A program made the translations under genes and the position numbers. The notes beneath the pieces were generated by a model. The model ran no database searches. It was not told the origin of the DNA and worked only from the letters and a program-made list of their open reading frames with translations. Shown one piece after another: positions 8,412-16,401 of a stretch of 64,000 bases of DNA. Within the stretch, counting starts at the first letter, position 1, and each line of letters begins with the position of its first letter. Source of the DNA: Herbinix hemicellulosilytica (GTDB lineage: Bacteria; Bacillota; Clostridia; Lachnospirales; Lachnospiraceae); assembly GCF_002904165.1 (NCBI RefSeq), contig NZ_CVTD020000015.1:1-64000 (forward strand). The letters are read 5' to 3'.

Positions 8412-9091
8412 ATTTGACTTATTTATTTTATATAAAATATACAATGAAATGTATCGTCGGTATCTAATATAAAAGTCGAATAAGTATCAGATTATATTGA
8501 TAAAACGGTACTTGTTCGTTTCGTATAATCTTAAATTTTTATCGGTTTAGCAAAAAAAATCATCTTCAATTTTTATATATTTTCTTTAGTCAAAGCTCCC
8601 CATTATTAATTGATTTTCTATAATTACGAATTTATATATATTGCTGTATATAGTTTAAAATACATATGCAAATTATACAATAATGTGGCTATAGTTATCT
8701 TATGCCGTTATTTGAAGTATAGCTTAATTTTTGCTATAATCATTTTGTAATGATTTTATATGTACTCCAAGTTTACTAAACAGAACCGAATAATACCTGC
8801 ACTTCTTACTGTTTATTACAGTCAAGAATAACTCTTACACCCGGTTATGTCTGTATTGAAATTGCAGTGCAATTTCGTCTTAGCTTAAATAAAGCTTCTT
8901 TCTATCTGCAGGAAGGTACTTAAGATGATTTAAAAAATCCAGCATTAACTGGATTTGGTTAATTATTGTCTTTTTTAGGCAATAACATTTAATATATTTT
9001 CCTGGTTGGCTTATTCTCATGTAATTAAGCTGTTTTAAACACCGAAAATAAGATTGTTTGTTACTTGCTTTAAAGGAAGGTGATGTATAGA
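8412..9091. other. Non-coding AT-rich stretch upstream of the aminomutase gene
   Basis: I see no gene here on either strand. It contains a perfect odd palindrome (8858-8876) and a small hairpin AAATCCAG/CTGGATTT (8935-8942 with 8949-8956) that would lie in the leader of the next gene. It may hold the promoter of that gene, but no convincing -35/-10 pair stood out. Confidence 0.5.
8858..8876. repeat. Perfect 19-bp palindrome
   Basis: GAAATTGCA (8858-8866), a central G and TGCAATTTC (8868-8876) are exactly inverted. It lies about 215 bp upstream of the aminomutase start. It could be a regulator site, or the remains of a hairpin; no T-tract follows. Confidence 0.5.
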
Positions 9092-10321
9092 ATGACATTG
9101 TCAAATATACCCGAAGAAAGGTTTGATAAACTGAGAAATGAAATTTCGGATTATGAGAATATTAAGGACAGGATTTTTACGGGTATTGAGGATTATGAGA
9201 AAATACTATATCAAAAAAAGAAAATTCTTAAGTATCTGAATGCTACCGAAGAAGACTACAACAATTATCATTGGCAGATAAAAAACCGTTTTACATCTGC
9301 AGAAGGCATATCTAAAATTATAGATCTGTCCGAAACCGACTTAAAATATATAAACGAAGTTGCATCCAAGTACCGATTTGCCGTATCCCCTTATTATTTA
9401 TCTCTGATAGATCCCCAAAATTCCGATTGTGCCATAAAAAAACAGGCAATTCCGGCTGTAGAAGAACTCAATGATTTGGGTGAATTGGACCCAATGGATG
9501 AGAAGGGAACGGCAATTCATGATATAATTACAAGAAGGTATCCTGACCGTTTGATTATAAAAATAACCAATGTATGCGGAATGTTTTGCAGGTTCTGTCA
9601 AAGGAGAAGACATATCGGAGAAACCGATAAAGTTGTTCCGAGGGCTAAGATACAGACAGCGATTGAATATGTGCGGGAAAATCGTGAAATTCGTGATGTT
9701 CTTATAACAGGAGGAGACGCCTTTTTGGTATCCGATGAGATGATAGAGTGGATGTTAAAAGAACTGAGGGCTATACCTCATGTTGAAATAATCCGCTTTG
9801 GTACAAGAACTCCCGTAACTTTGCCTCAGAGAATAACCAAAAATCTTGTAGATATATTAAAAAAATATCATCCCATATTTGTAAATACCCACTTTAATCA
9901 TCCAAGAGAAATAACACCCGAATCCAAAATCGCATGCGAAATGCTTGCTGATGCGGGAATACCTCTTGGAAACCAGATGGTACTCTTAAACGGAGTAAAC
10001 AATGATAAATATGTTGTAAGAAAGTTAAATCTAAAGCTTCTTACCATACGGGTAAAACCGTATTATATTTTTCATCCTAAAACTGTAAAAGGTACAAGTC
10101 ATTTTTGGGTAAAGATAGAAGAAGGATTAGAAATAATGGAAAGTCTTCGGGGCAGGACTTCCGGTCTTGCTATTCCTACATATATCATAAACGGGCCTAA
10201 AGGATTAGGTAAAACGCCTATAATGCCGAATTATTTATTATGCCTTGGCAAGGATAAGGCTTCTTTCAGGAATTGGCAGGGTGAATATTTTGAAGTTGAA
10301 AATTTTGGTGCTGATGCATAG
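9092..10321 (+). CDS. eam: KamA-family radical SAM aminomutase, probably glutamate 2,3-aminomutase
   Basis: 409 residues. The radical-SAM cluster is C162, C166 and C169 (CGMFCRFC), followed by QRRRHIG. The PLP lysine is K374 in PKGLGKTPIMPNY. In lysine 2,3-aminomutase, Asp293 and Asp330 hold the lysine side-chain amine. Here the aligned residues are K330 (HPKTVKG) and N367 (IINGPKG), with the same 37-residue spacing. Lys and Asn at these sites are what I recall for clostridial glutamate 2,3-aminomutase, which makes beta-glutamate, an osmolyte. The start is ATG 9092, 11 nt after AAAGGAAGG; GTG 9080 and ATG 9083 also lie in frame. Confidence 0.8.
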   Translation: MTLSNIPEERFDKLRNEISDYENIKDRIFTGIEDYEKILYQKKKILKYLNATEEDYNNYHWQIKNRFTSAEGISKIIDLSETDLKYINEVASKYRFAVSPYYLSLIDPQNSDCAIKKQAIPAVEELNDLGELDPMDEKGTAIHDIITRRYPDRLIIKITNVCGMFCRFCQRRRHIGETDKVVPRAKIQTAIEYVRENREIRDVLITGGDAFLVSDEMIEWMLKELRAIPHVEIIRFGTRTPVTLPQRITKNLVDILKKYHPIFVNTHFNHPREITPESKIACEMLADAGIPLGNQMVLLNGVNNDKYVVRKLNLKLLTIRVKPYYIFHPKTVKGTSHFWVKIEEGLEIMESLRGRTSGLAIPTYIINGPKGLGKTPIMPNYLLCLGKDKASFRNWQGEYFEVENFGADA

Positions 10322-10423
10322 ATAAAAATTATTTTATATTGTGCTTAAGACAATCAGCTCTCTGTAATTATAATATATTATTAAAAAGGCTTAATACTAT
10401 TTCACTATATTAACAAACAGGAT

Positions 10424-10465
10424 AAGGCTATCAATGATTTTACTTCAATCATTGATAGCCTTTAT
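10424..10465. terminator. Terminator after the aminomutase gene
   Basis: A perfect 16-bp stem, AAGGCTATCAATGATT (10424-10439) with its complement at 10447-10462, has a 7-nt loop and ends in TTTAT. Confidence 0.85.
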
Positions 10466-10572
10466 CAATTATATGTTATAATTATGTTAATAATATGAAA
10501 CCAAGGAAGTATTTGTATCGTCTAAATCATGTGAACAATGAGAGCAACTTTCAGTTAAGAAAGGAGAAGCGT

Positions 10573-12873
10573 ATGGGAAAAAAATTTATATCCTTAATCT
10601 TATGCGGGGTATTATTTACGGGTTTTTTGCCGTCCACAATTTTTGCGGCAGAAACTCTAACTACTAAGGCAGTTATGCCGGTATTGACAAAAGATACGGT
10701 TTTTCAATTAACTGCCACAGAGAGCAAAAAAAGCGAGCCGTCCAACAGTTTACTTGAAGCCGCTATTAAAGCAGCAAAAGCAAAAATTAAAATACCAAGC
10801 GAATATTCTGAGTTTAACTTCTATTACTACGGTTCCAATACAGGAACAAACATATACTGGAATTTAAACTGGACAAATCCTAAGAATTACAGTTACATAG
10901 AGATAAATTTGGATCATGATAATAATATTATTTATTATTACAAATATGACAGTTCAAGATCCGGCAAGAATATTCCGGCTTATTTAAAAAATGAGCTTGA
11001 TTATAAGGCCAAGGACTTTATCCGGTTGATTGCCCCTGAAATTTCATCAAAAATCGAATTTGTAAGTTCAGATTATAGCGGAATATACAGCAACACATAT
11101 ACTTACAGGTTTCAAAGAAAAGAAAACGGTATCTTTTTCCCCGACAATAGCGTAACAGTAAGCGTAGATGCTGCCACAGGCGAAATAAAGTCCGCATCAA
11201 TAAACTGGTTATATCAGGCTAAGATACCGTCATCCGTTACAAAACTAACAAAAGAAGAAGCTGCTAAGATTATCGGCGAAAATCTAAATATGAAACTCAG
11301 CTACAAAACAAATTATTACCGTATATTTGAAAACGGAAAAGACGAAACAGTAAAAAAAGCATTCCTGGTTTATGAGCCTGATTTATCCTATATTTCTGTT
11401 GATGCGGTTACAAAAGAAGTATATTTAACAAGAAATGAATGGGTAGTCCTAGACTCCGAATATGCAGGAAAAGCAACTGACGCAAAAGAAAAACTGGACC
11501 AGGGCGCTGCCGAAGAAAATGTTACCTTGACAGAAGATGAAATCGCTAAAATCCGTGAACTGGAAAGTCTTATTTCAAAGGAAAAGGCAATTGAAACTGT
11601 AACGAAAAACCCTTATCTTTATATTGATAAAAACCTTCTTACATATACGGCAACCTTAAGTAAATCTTATGCCAATAATGGCAAGAAAGCTTCCTATGTA
11701 TGGAACATAGAACTTAAAGATGAAAGGCCTATAGATTACAATAAAGATCAGGATTATTACAGGGCCTATGCTTATGCAACCGTAGATGCCAAGACCGGAA
11801 AAATATTAAGTTTTAATGCCAGTGTAAAAGACAATTATGATCCTAAAACAGGTACATGGCGTAAAGTTAACGTAAAATATGACAGGGAGTACGGAAAGAA
11901 TATTTTTGAGAAATTCCTAACAAGCCAGATTAAAGACCGTTTCAGCAAAACAAAACTGGTAGATCAAAGATACGATTATATCGCTTATTATAAAGATAAC
12001 AATGAGCCTGTATACGGAGGTTATTATTATACTTATAACAGATTTAACGAAGATGTGGAATTCCCATACAACGGTATATACGGGGCCGTAGACGGAGTGA
12101 CGGGCAAGATATATTCCTATTACAGTACCTGGGATGATGATATAATATTTGAATCACCCAAAAATGCCATGTCTCCTAAGGAAGCGTTTGAACATTTTAT
12201 AAACAAAGACGGATTTAATCTTATATATGAAATAAATGTCATCAACCGGTATAATCCCAATAATAAATCTAAAGGCTACATTGAAAATTCTGAAAGCTAC
12301 TTGGTAGATTATGAAGTACGCCTTGTATACCGGCCCGATATATACCCGGTATATATTTCGCCTTTTACGGGAGAGCAGCTAAATTATAACGGAGAAGTCT
12401 ACAAAGAAACAAAGCCGTATGCTTATGCCGATATTGACGATACCAAAGAGAACCGCAAGATTCTTCTTCTTTCCGATATGAATATAGGCTTTGAAGGAGA
12501 ATATTTTAATCCCGAAAAAGAAGTAACGGTAGAAGAAGTTAATATGTTGATGGAGAAACTGGGTTATTATAATTACAAGGACAATACGGCTAAATCTACA
12601 AAATTAATAACCCGGGAAGAATTGGCTTATATCTTTATCAAAAGACTTGGACTTGAGAAAGTTGCAAAGTTATCCGACATATATACTACAGGATATTATG
12701 ATGAAAGTTTAATCAATAGAGAATATCTTGGTGCTGTTGCACTGGCAAAGGGGTTGGAAATCTTTCCAAAAAACACCGACAATTTATTCAAACCCAAAGA
12801 AAACATAAGCAGAAGAGAAATTGTCAGCCTGATATTTAACTTTATCAATTCGGCTAACAGTATAGACTATTAA
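10573..12873 (+). CDS. Secreted YcdB/YcdC-domain protein with SLH-like C-terminus
   Basis: 766 residues. MGKKFISLILCGVLFTGF followed by a STIFAAE cleavage site is a clear signal peptide. The body holds PepSY-like YcdB/YcdC repeats rich in Tyr and Lys, with recurring DAATGEI, DAVTKEV, DAKTGKI and DGVTGKI turns. The last 120 residues contain a TREELAYIFIKRLGLEK segment and a SRREIVSLIFNFI segment that look like S-layer homology repeats, which would hold the protein on wall polymers. In YcdB-type proteins the fold is linked to protease inhibition or propeptides; the role here is unknown. The start is ATG 10573 (AAGGAGAAGCGTATG), not an upstream in-frame ATG at 10495. Confidence 0.8.
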   Translation: MGKKFISLILCGVLFTGFLPSTIFAAETLTTKAVMPVLTKDTVFQLTATESKKSEPSNSLLEAAIKAAKAKIKIPSEYSEFNFYYYGSNTGTNIYWNLNWTNPKNYSYIEINLDHDNNIIYYYKYDSSRSGKNIPAYLKNELDYKAKDFIRLIAPEISSKIEFVSSDYSGIYSNTYTYRFQRKENGIFFPDNSVTVSVDAATGEIKSASINWLYQAKIPSSVTKLTKEEAAKIIGENLNMKLSYKTNYYRIFENGKDETVKKAFLVYEPDLSYISVDAVTKEVYLTRNEWVVLDSEYAGKATDAKEKLDQGAAEENVTLTEDEIAKIRELESLISKEKAIETVTKNPYLYIDKNLLTYTATLSKSYANNGKKASYVWNIELKDERPIDYNKDQDYYRAYAYATVDAKTGKILSFNASVKDNYDPKTGTWRKVNVKYDREYGKNIFEKFLTSQIKDRFSKTKLVDQRYDYIAYYKDNNEPVYGGYYYTYNRFNEDVEFPYNGIYGAVDGVTGKIYSYYSTWDDDIIFESPKNAMSPKEAFEHFINKDGFNLIYEINVINRYNPNNKSKGYIENSESYLVDYEVRLVYRPDIYPVYISPFTGEQLNYNGEVYKETKPYAYADIDDTKENRKILLLSDMNIGFEGEYFNPEKEVTVEEVNMLMEKLGYYNYKDNTAKSTKLITREELAYIFIKRLGLEKVAKLSDIYTTGYYDESLINREYLGAVALAKGLEIFPKNTDNLFKPKENISRREIVSLIFNFINSANSIDY

Positions 12874-12892
12874 ATTTAAAGGTAACCTTAAA

Positions 12893-12930
12893 TAAAAAAA
12901 GATGGATTGGTTTCCGATCCGTCTTTTTTA
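12893..12930. terminator. Terminator after the YcdB-like gene
   Basis: A 10-bp stem, GATGGATTGG (12901-12910) with CCGATCCGTC (12914-12923), includes two G-U pairs and has a TTT loop. It is preceded by an A-run and followed by six T, so it could also stop transcription on the other strand. Confidence 0.85.
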
Positions 12931-13043
12931 TTGCTATAAAAAACATTTTTTCTAAAACTCAATGTTTATTCATTAAAAGCCTTCTTTGCAAAAGGCATAA
13001 TTATTAAATAGCAGTATAAACAGTATTATTCGCTACATAAATA

Positions 13044-13101
13044 CAATAAAAAAGCTGTCCGCTTTGATATGATTCTATTGCCATATCGTCAGACAGCTTT
13101 T
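13044..13101 (-). terminator. Terminator of rpsT
   Basis: On the minus strand, AAAAGCTGTC (13101-13092) pairs with GACAGCTTTT (13059-13050), with an inner GATATG/CATATC helix. Six T end the transcript. It lies just downstream of the rpsT stop. Confidence 0.8.
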
Positions 13102-13121
13102 GATATATTTAGTGACTTCAT

Positions 13122-13385
13122 TTAGCCTAAATTATTTACAAGCTTAGAAATACGGGAAACTTTTCTTGCCGCTGTGTTCTTATGAATAACGCCCTTTGAG
13201 CAAGCCATATAAATCTCTTTAACAGCCAAAGGAAGTTGAGCCTGAGCTTTTTCTTTATCGCCTGCGGCAACAGCAGCTTCGACCTTCTTAATCATTGTCT
13301 TAACCTTGGACCTGATAGCCTTATTTCTAGCTGCTTTTTTAGCATTAACCAAAATCCTCTTTTTTGCAGATTTAATGTTAGCCAA
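13122..13385 (-). CDS. rpsT: 30S ribosomal protein S20
   Basis: 87 residues, very basic. It has the S20 start MANIKSAKKRI, a helical Lys/Arg/Ala body and KGVIHKNTAARKVSRISKLV, the conserved C-terminal segment. It binds 16S rRNA in the small subunit. The start codon is TTG, 8 nt after GGAGGT. It is transcribed away from gpr, as in Bacillus, where rpsT and gpr are also divergent. It has its own promoter about 145 bp upstream, leaving a leader that can fold a hairpin. Confidence 0.96.
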   Translation of the reverse strand: MANIKSAKKRILVNAKKAARNKAIRSKVKTMIKKVEAAVAAGDKEKAQAQLPLAVKEIYMACSKGVIHKNTAARKVSRISKLVNNLG

Positions 13386-13528
13386 GATTACACCTCCAAA
13401 ATAATTTTATTTCTACAATCATAGTTCCAAGGACAACATTGAGAGAGTGAAATGCGAAACTTGGACAGGTAGATAACTTTTGTTTCATTAAATCGGACAC
13501 GGACGTTCTAATGAAAACATACTATTAT

Positions 13529-13557
13529 ATAGTAGTATATCACTTTAATAATGTCAA
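13529..13557 (-). promoter_or_regulatory. Promoter of rpsT
   Basis: Read on the minus strand, TTGACA (13557-13552), a 17-bp spacer and TACTAT (13534-13529). The leader between this and the TTG start (about 135 nt) contains a near-complementary pair, GTTTTCATTA and TAATGAAAC, around 13485-13520. That pair could form a leader hairpin for feedback control, but this is speculative. Confidence 0.7.
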
Positions 13558-13638
13558 TACTTTAATTATATCAATACATAAAATTTAGTCAATTGGAAAA
13601 AATAAACCATGATATACCAAATTATCGGAGGTATAAAT

Positions 13639-14556
13639 ATGGAACACAAGATTAGGACAGACCTTGCGCTGGAAGTAAGAGAAAGCTTTCCTGAAGACGA
13701 TGTAGAAATAAAGGGTGTCGTTCTTACAGAAGAGTTTGCTCAAGAAAAAAAGATTCGTATTACAACCGTTGCGATAAAGGACGAACATGGGGCAAAACTT
13801 ATGCAAAAGCCTGTCGGAACTTATATTACTATCGAAGCTCCGGACCTTGATAAAGATTCCGAAGATTACTGCAAACCCGTATCAGATTTGATAGCCAAAT
13901 ATTTAAAAAAACTTGCCGGAGATTTGAAAAATGAGGAAATTCTGGTGGTAGGCCTTGGAAACCGCGAAGTTACACCGGATGCTTTAGGGCCTCAGGTTAT
14001 AGATAATCTGTTTGTAACAAGGCACTTAATCCGTGAATACGGCGAAGAATTTAAAAAGAAAAACCGTTTGGGCAGTGTCAGTGCCATTTCACCGGGAGTA
14101 ATGGCTCAGACCGGTATGGAAACAGTCGAAATCATAAAAGGTGTTATTAAAGAAACCAATCCCAAGCTGATTATTGCTATAGATGCTTTGGCTGCAAGAA
14201 GCATAAGCAGATTAAATACGACCGTTCAGATAGCCGATACAGGTATCTGTCCGGGCTCCGGTGTAGGCAATGACCGCAAGGCACTTAACGAGGAAAGCCT
14301 CGGAGTAAAAGTGATTGCAATAGGTGTACCGACAGTGGTAGACGCATCCACTATCGTTGCCGATACTTTGACAAAATACATGGAATCGACGGGTTTTGGA
14401 GAAGAAGATATTTTTAAGTTTATTTCCGAAGTAAACGGCACACAGATGTATAATATGTTTGTTACCCCAAAAAATATTGATGAAGCCGTAAAACGGATAA
14501 GCTATACCATATCCGAAGCTTTAAATTCCTGTTTTTCTCAACCGGCAGTATCTTAA
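13639..14556 (+). CDS. gpr: Spore protease GPR
   Basis: 305 residues. It starts with the propeptide-like MEHKIRTDLALEVRE and contains the conserved GLGNREVTPDALGP, the ISPGVMAQTGMET segment, IAIDALAARS and the GIPTVVDASTI-like motif GVPTVVDAS. GPR degrades small acid-soluble spore proteins at germination and is made as a zymogen in the forespore. The start is ATG 13639 after TCGGAGGTATAAAT; an in-frame ATG at 13609 has no ribosome binding site. It sits directly before spoIIP, as in Bacillus. Confidence 0.95.
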   Translation: MEHKIRTDLALEVRESFPEDDVEIKGVVLTEEFAQEKKIRITTVAIKDEHGAKLMQKPVGTYITIEAPDLDKDSEDYCKPVSDLIAKYLKKLAGDLKNEEILVVGLGNREVTPDALGPQVIDNLFVTRHLIREYGEEFKKKNRLGSVSAISPGVMAQTGMETVEIIKGVIKETNPKLIIAIDALAARSISRLNTTVQIADTGICPGSGVGNDRKALNEESLGVKVIAIGVPTVVDASTIVADTLTKYMESTGFGEEDIFKFISEVNGTQMYNMFVTPKNIDEAVKRISYTISEALNSCFSQPAVS

Positions 14557-14637
14557 GTTATAAATTCCAACCGTATGAATATAATGAAATAGGCTTGTTA
14601 TTTTTTCATATTTTTATTTTACGGTTTGGAGGCAACA

Positions 14638-15999
14638 ATGAAACAATTTATAATCAGGAACAGGAGAAAATACATTAAAACAATACGGATAATATTACTT
14701 ACATTATCCGTATTTTTTATATTGCGTATTTTTTTCCTGGTCATATCCGATGAATTTAACCAGGCAAAAAATAAAGTAAAAACTTCGGTAATAACCATGA
14801 TATATTCAAAAATAATGGATTCCGGTTCGGCCCTTGTAGGCTATCAGTCCATAAAAGCTAAAGAAAGCTATCCTTTCCCATTAAATATTGCTTCGGATTA
14901 TTATGATATTCACAAATACGTAACATCCGGACCACAGCCGTACCTATTGGAAGATACTGAAAATAATGCTATTGAAACAATTAAAAATGATAATAAAACA
15001 GGTAAAATAAATTTTAATGATAGGCTAAAAGGAATACTGTCAAAAGAATATATATTAACAAACGGAGCAATATTCAATACAGATGATTACATTGAGTATA
15101 TTAATGCCGGTAAATTGAATATCAGAACTCAGGAGCTGCCCGTAAAAATAATGGACGGAGCAATTGATATTAACGAATTAACTAATAATTCCAAAGGGGA
15201 CGGAAAAACCGTTGAAACTATGAGGACTTTTAACGGGACTCCATTTACCCTTGATATGCTTAATGACGTAAATTTCCTGCTTCGGCATTTTTATATTATC
15301 GATTCTGCTACAAGGGTAACGGAAGACATGTTCAATGCCGAGGTCCTTCTTGGAAAAGATATGACTATAAAAACTCCCAATGACAAACCTCAGATACTTA
15401 TATATCATACCCACTCACAGGAAGCATTTATAGACAGTAGAGAAGGAGAAAAAGATGATACGGTTGTCGGTGTCGGGGCGCTGTTGGCTAAAATATTAAA
15501 AGAAAAGTATGGATATAATGTAATACATGACAAGAGCGTATACGACCTAGTTGACGGAAAACTTGACCGGAATAAGGCGTACAATCTGGCGCGGCAATCC
15601 ATATTAAAAATTTTGGAGGAAAACCCGAGTATCGAAGTACTTATAGACTTGCACAGGGACGGGGCCGAAAAAAGGTCTACATACATAAACGGGCAGGAAA
15701 CAGCCCAGATAATGCTTCTTAACGGCCTTAGCAGAAATCAGTACGGGCCTATAGCGAGACTTGACAATCCCAATTTGCAGGATAATCTGGCTTTCAGCCT
15801 TCAACTGCACCTTAAATCACTGGAGCTGTATCCCGGATTATTCTATAAAAACTATCTGCAGGACTATCGTTATAACCTTGATCTAAGGCCAAAGAGCATA
15901 CTGGTGGAACTAGGCACCCATAAAAACACCTTAAAATCAGCCAAAAATGCCATGGAACCCTTCGCCGAAATCCTAAACGCCGTCCTAAAAGGCGAATAA
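14638..15999 (+). CDS. spoIIP: Stage II sporulation protein P
   Basis: 453 residues. A basic N-terminus and one membrane helix (about 19-41) precede a long linker and the C-terminal SpoIIP hydrolase domain. Visible motifs are IYHTHSQEAF, DLHRDGAEKR and LVELGTHKNT, which carry the metal and catalytic residues. SpoIIP is an amidase and endopeptidase that, with SpoIID and SpoIIM, drives engulfment of the forespore. The start is ATG 14638 after GGAGG; an upstream TTG in frame is ignored. It follows gpr by 81 nt, with no terminator between. Confidence 0.95.
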   Translation: MKQFIIRNRRKYIKTIRIILLTLSVFFILRIFFLVISDEFNQAKNKVKTSVITMIYSKIMDSGSALVGYQSIKAKESYPFPLNIASDYYDIHKYVTSGPQPYLLEDTENNAIETIKNDNKTGKINFNDRLKGILSKEYILTNGAIFNTDDYIEYINAGKLNIRTQELPVKIMDGAIDINELTNNSKGDGKTVETMRTFNGTPFTLDMLNDVNFLLRHFYIIDSATRVTEDMFNAEVLLGKDMTIKTPNDKPQILIYHTHSQEAFIDSREGEKDDTVVGVGALLAKILKEKYGYNVIHDKSVYDLVDGKLDRNKAYNLARQSILKILEENPSIEVLIDLHRDGAEKRSTYINGQETAQIMLLNGLSRNQYGPIARLDNPNLQDNLAFSLQLHLKSLELYPGLFYKNYLQDYRYNLDLRPKSILVELGTHKNTLKSAKNAMEPFAEILNAVLKGE

Positions 16000-16032
16000 A
16001 TCCTTGTAACTAAAATTTTCATATGATATAAT

Positions 16033-16171
16033 GTACGCGATAAACGAAGCTCAGATGTTTAGAGGTTCACAAATGAAACTTATATTTTAAGTTTCATTTG
16101 TGGACTTCTGAACATCGGAGCGAGTAACGCGAGCGAAGTGCCGAAGGCACTGAGCTTCGTTTATCGCGTAC
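16033..16171. repeat. Inverted-repeat element with 21-bp perfect ends
   Basis: The 21-bp segment at 16033-16053, beginning GTACGCGATAAACG, is exactly complementary to 16151-16171, which ends in CGCGTAC. Between the arms lie a long imperfect hairpin (16054-16116) and a GTGCC-GAA-GGCAC hairpin. The right arm is also the 3' part of the first 68-bp tandem unit. The layout suits either a MITE-like element of about 139 bp or a large branched RNA. Its base composition is richer in G and C than the flanks. Confidence 0.8.
16054..16116. repeat. 28-bp hairpin with G-U compatible differences
   Basis: The arms 16054-16081 and 16089-16116 pair over 28 bp with a 7-nt loop ATATTTT. The three non-Watson-Crick positions are all G-U pairs if the plus strand is transcribed. 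This lies 55 bp downstream of the spoIIP stop codon and could terminate or stabilise its mRNA, although no T-run follows. Confidence 0.75.
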
Positions 16172-16324
16172 TTTTACTTAAAATGAAACGAGTAACGCGA
16201 GCGAGATGCCGAAGGCATCGAGCTTCGTTTATCGCGTACTTTTACTTAATATAAAGCGAGTAACGCGAGTAAAATGCCGAAGGCACTGAGCTTCGTTTAT
16301 CGCGTACATTCACTTTATTCAAAT
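16121..16324. repeat. Three tandem 68-bp units, each able to fold
   Basis: The units at 16121-16188, 16189-16256 and 16257-16324 each begin CGAGTAACGCGAG and carry a xTGCC-GAA-GGCAx hairpin, then AGCTTCGTTTATCGCGTAC and a T-rich tail. Unit 1 pairs AGTGCC with GGCACT, and unit 2 pairs GATGCC with GGCATC, so both strands of the stem changed together. Unit 3 has one mismatch. A partial fourth copy, ATTTATCGCGTA (16329-16340), follows. It lies between spoIIP and lepA. Confidence 0.9.
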
Positions 16325-16401
16325 TTTCATTTATCGCGTAGATTTTCGTTAATGATTTTCCCTTCACTTTGGTGAGATTAAATATACACAGGAGGATATG
16401 C

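Noticed and set aside
7910-9091. Prophage or island attachment site at tRNA-Ser
   Set aside because: I looked for a copy of the tRNA 3' end downstream and found none, and there is no integrase.
9080-9091. GTG 9080 or ATG 9083 as the start of the aminomutase
   Set aside because: Both lie within or next to AAAGGAAGG; ATG 9092 has a usable 11-nt spacing. This is a preference, not proof.
16033-16340. CRISPR array
   Set aside because: The units are 68 bp direct repeats with almost no unique spacers, each with an internal hairpin. There are only three, and no cas genes are near.
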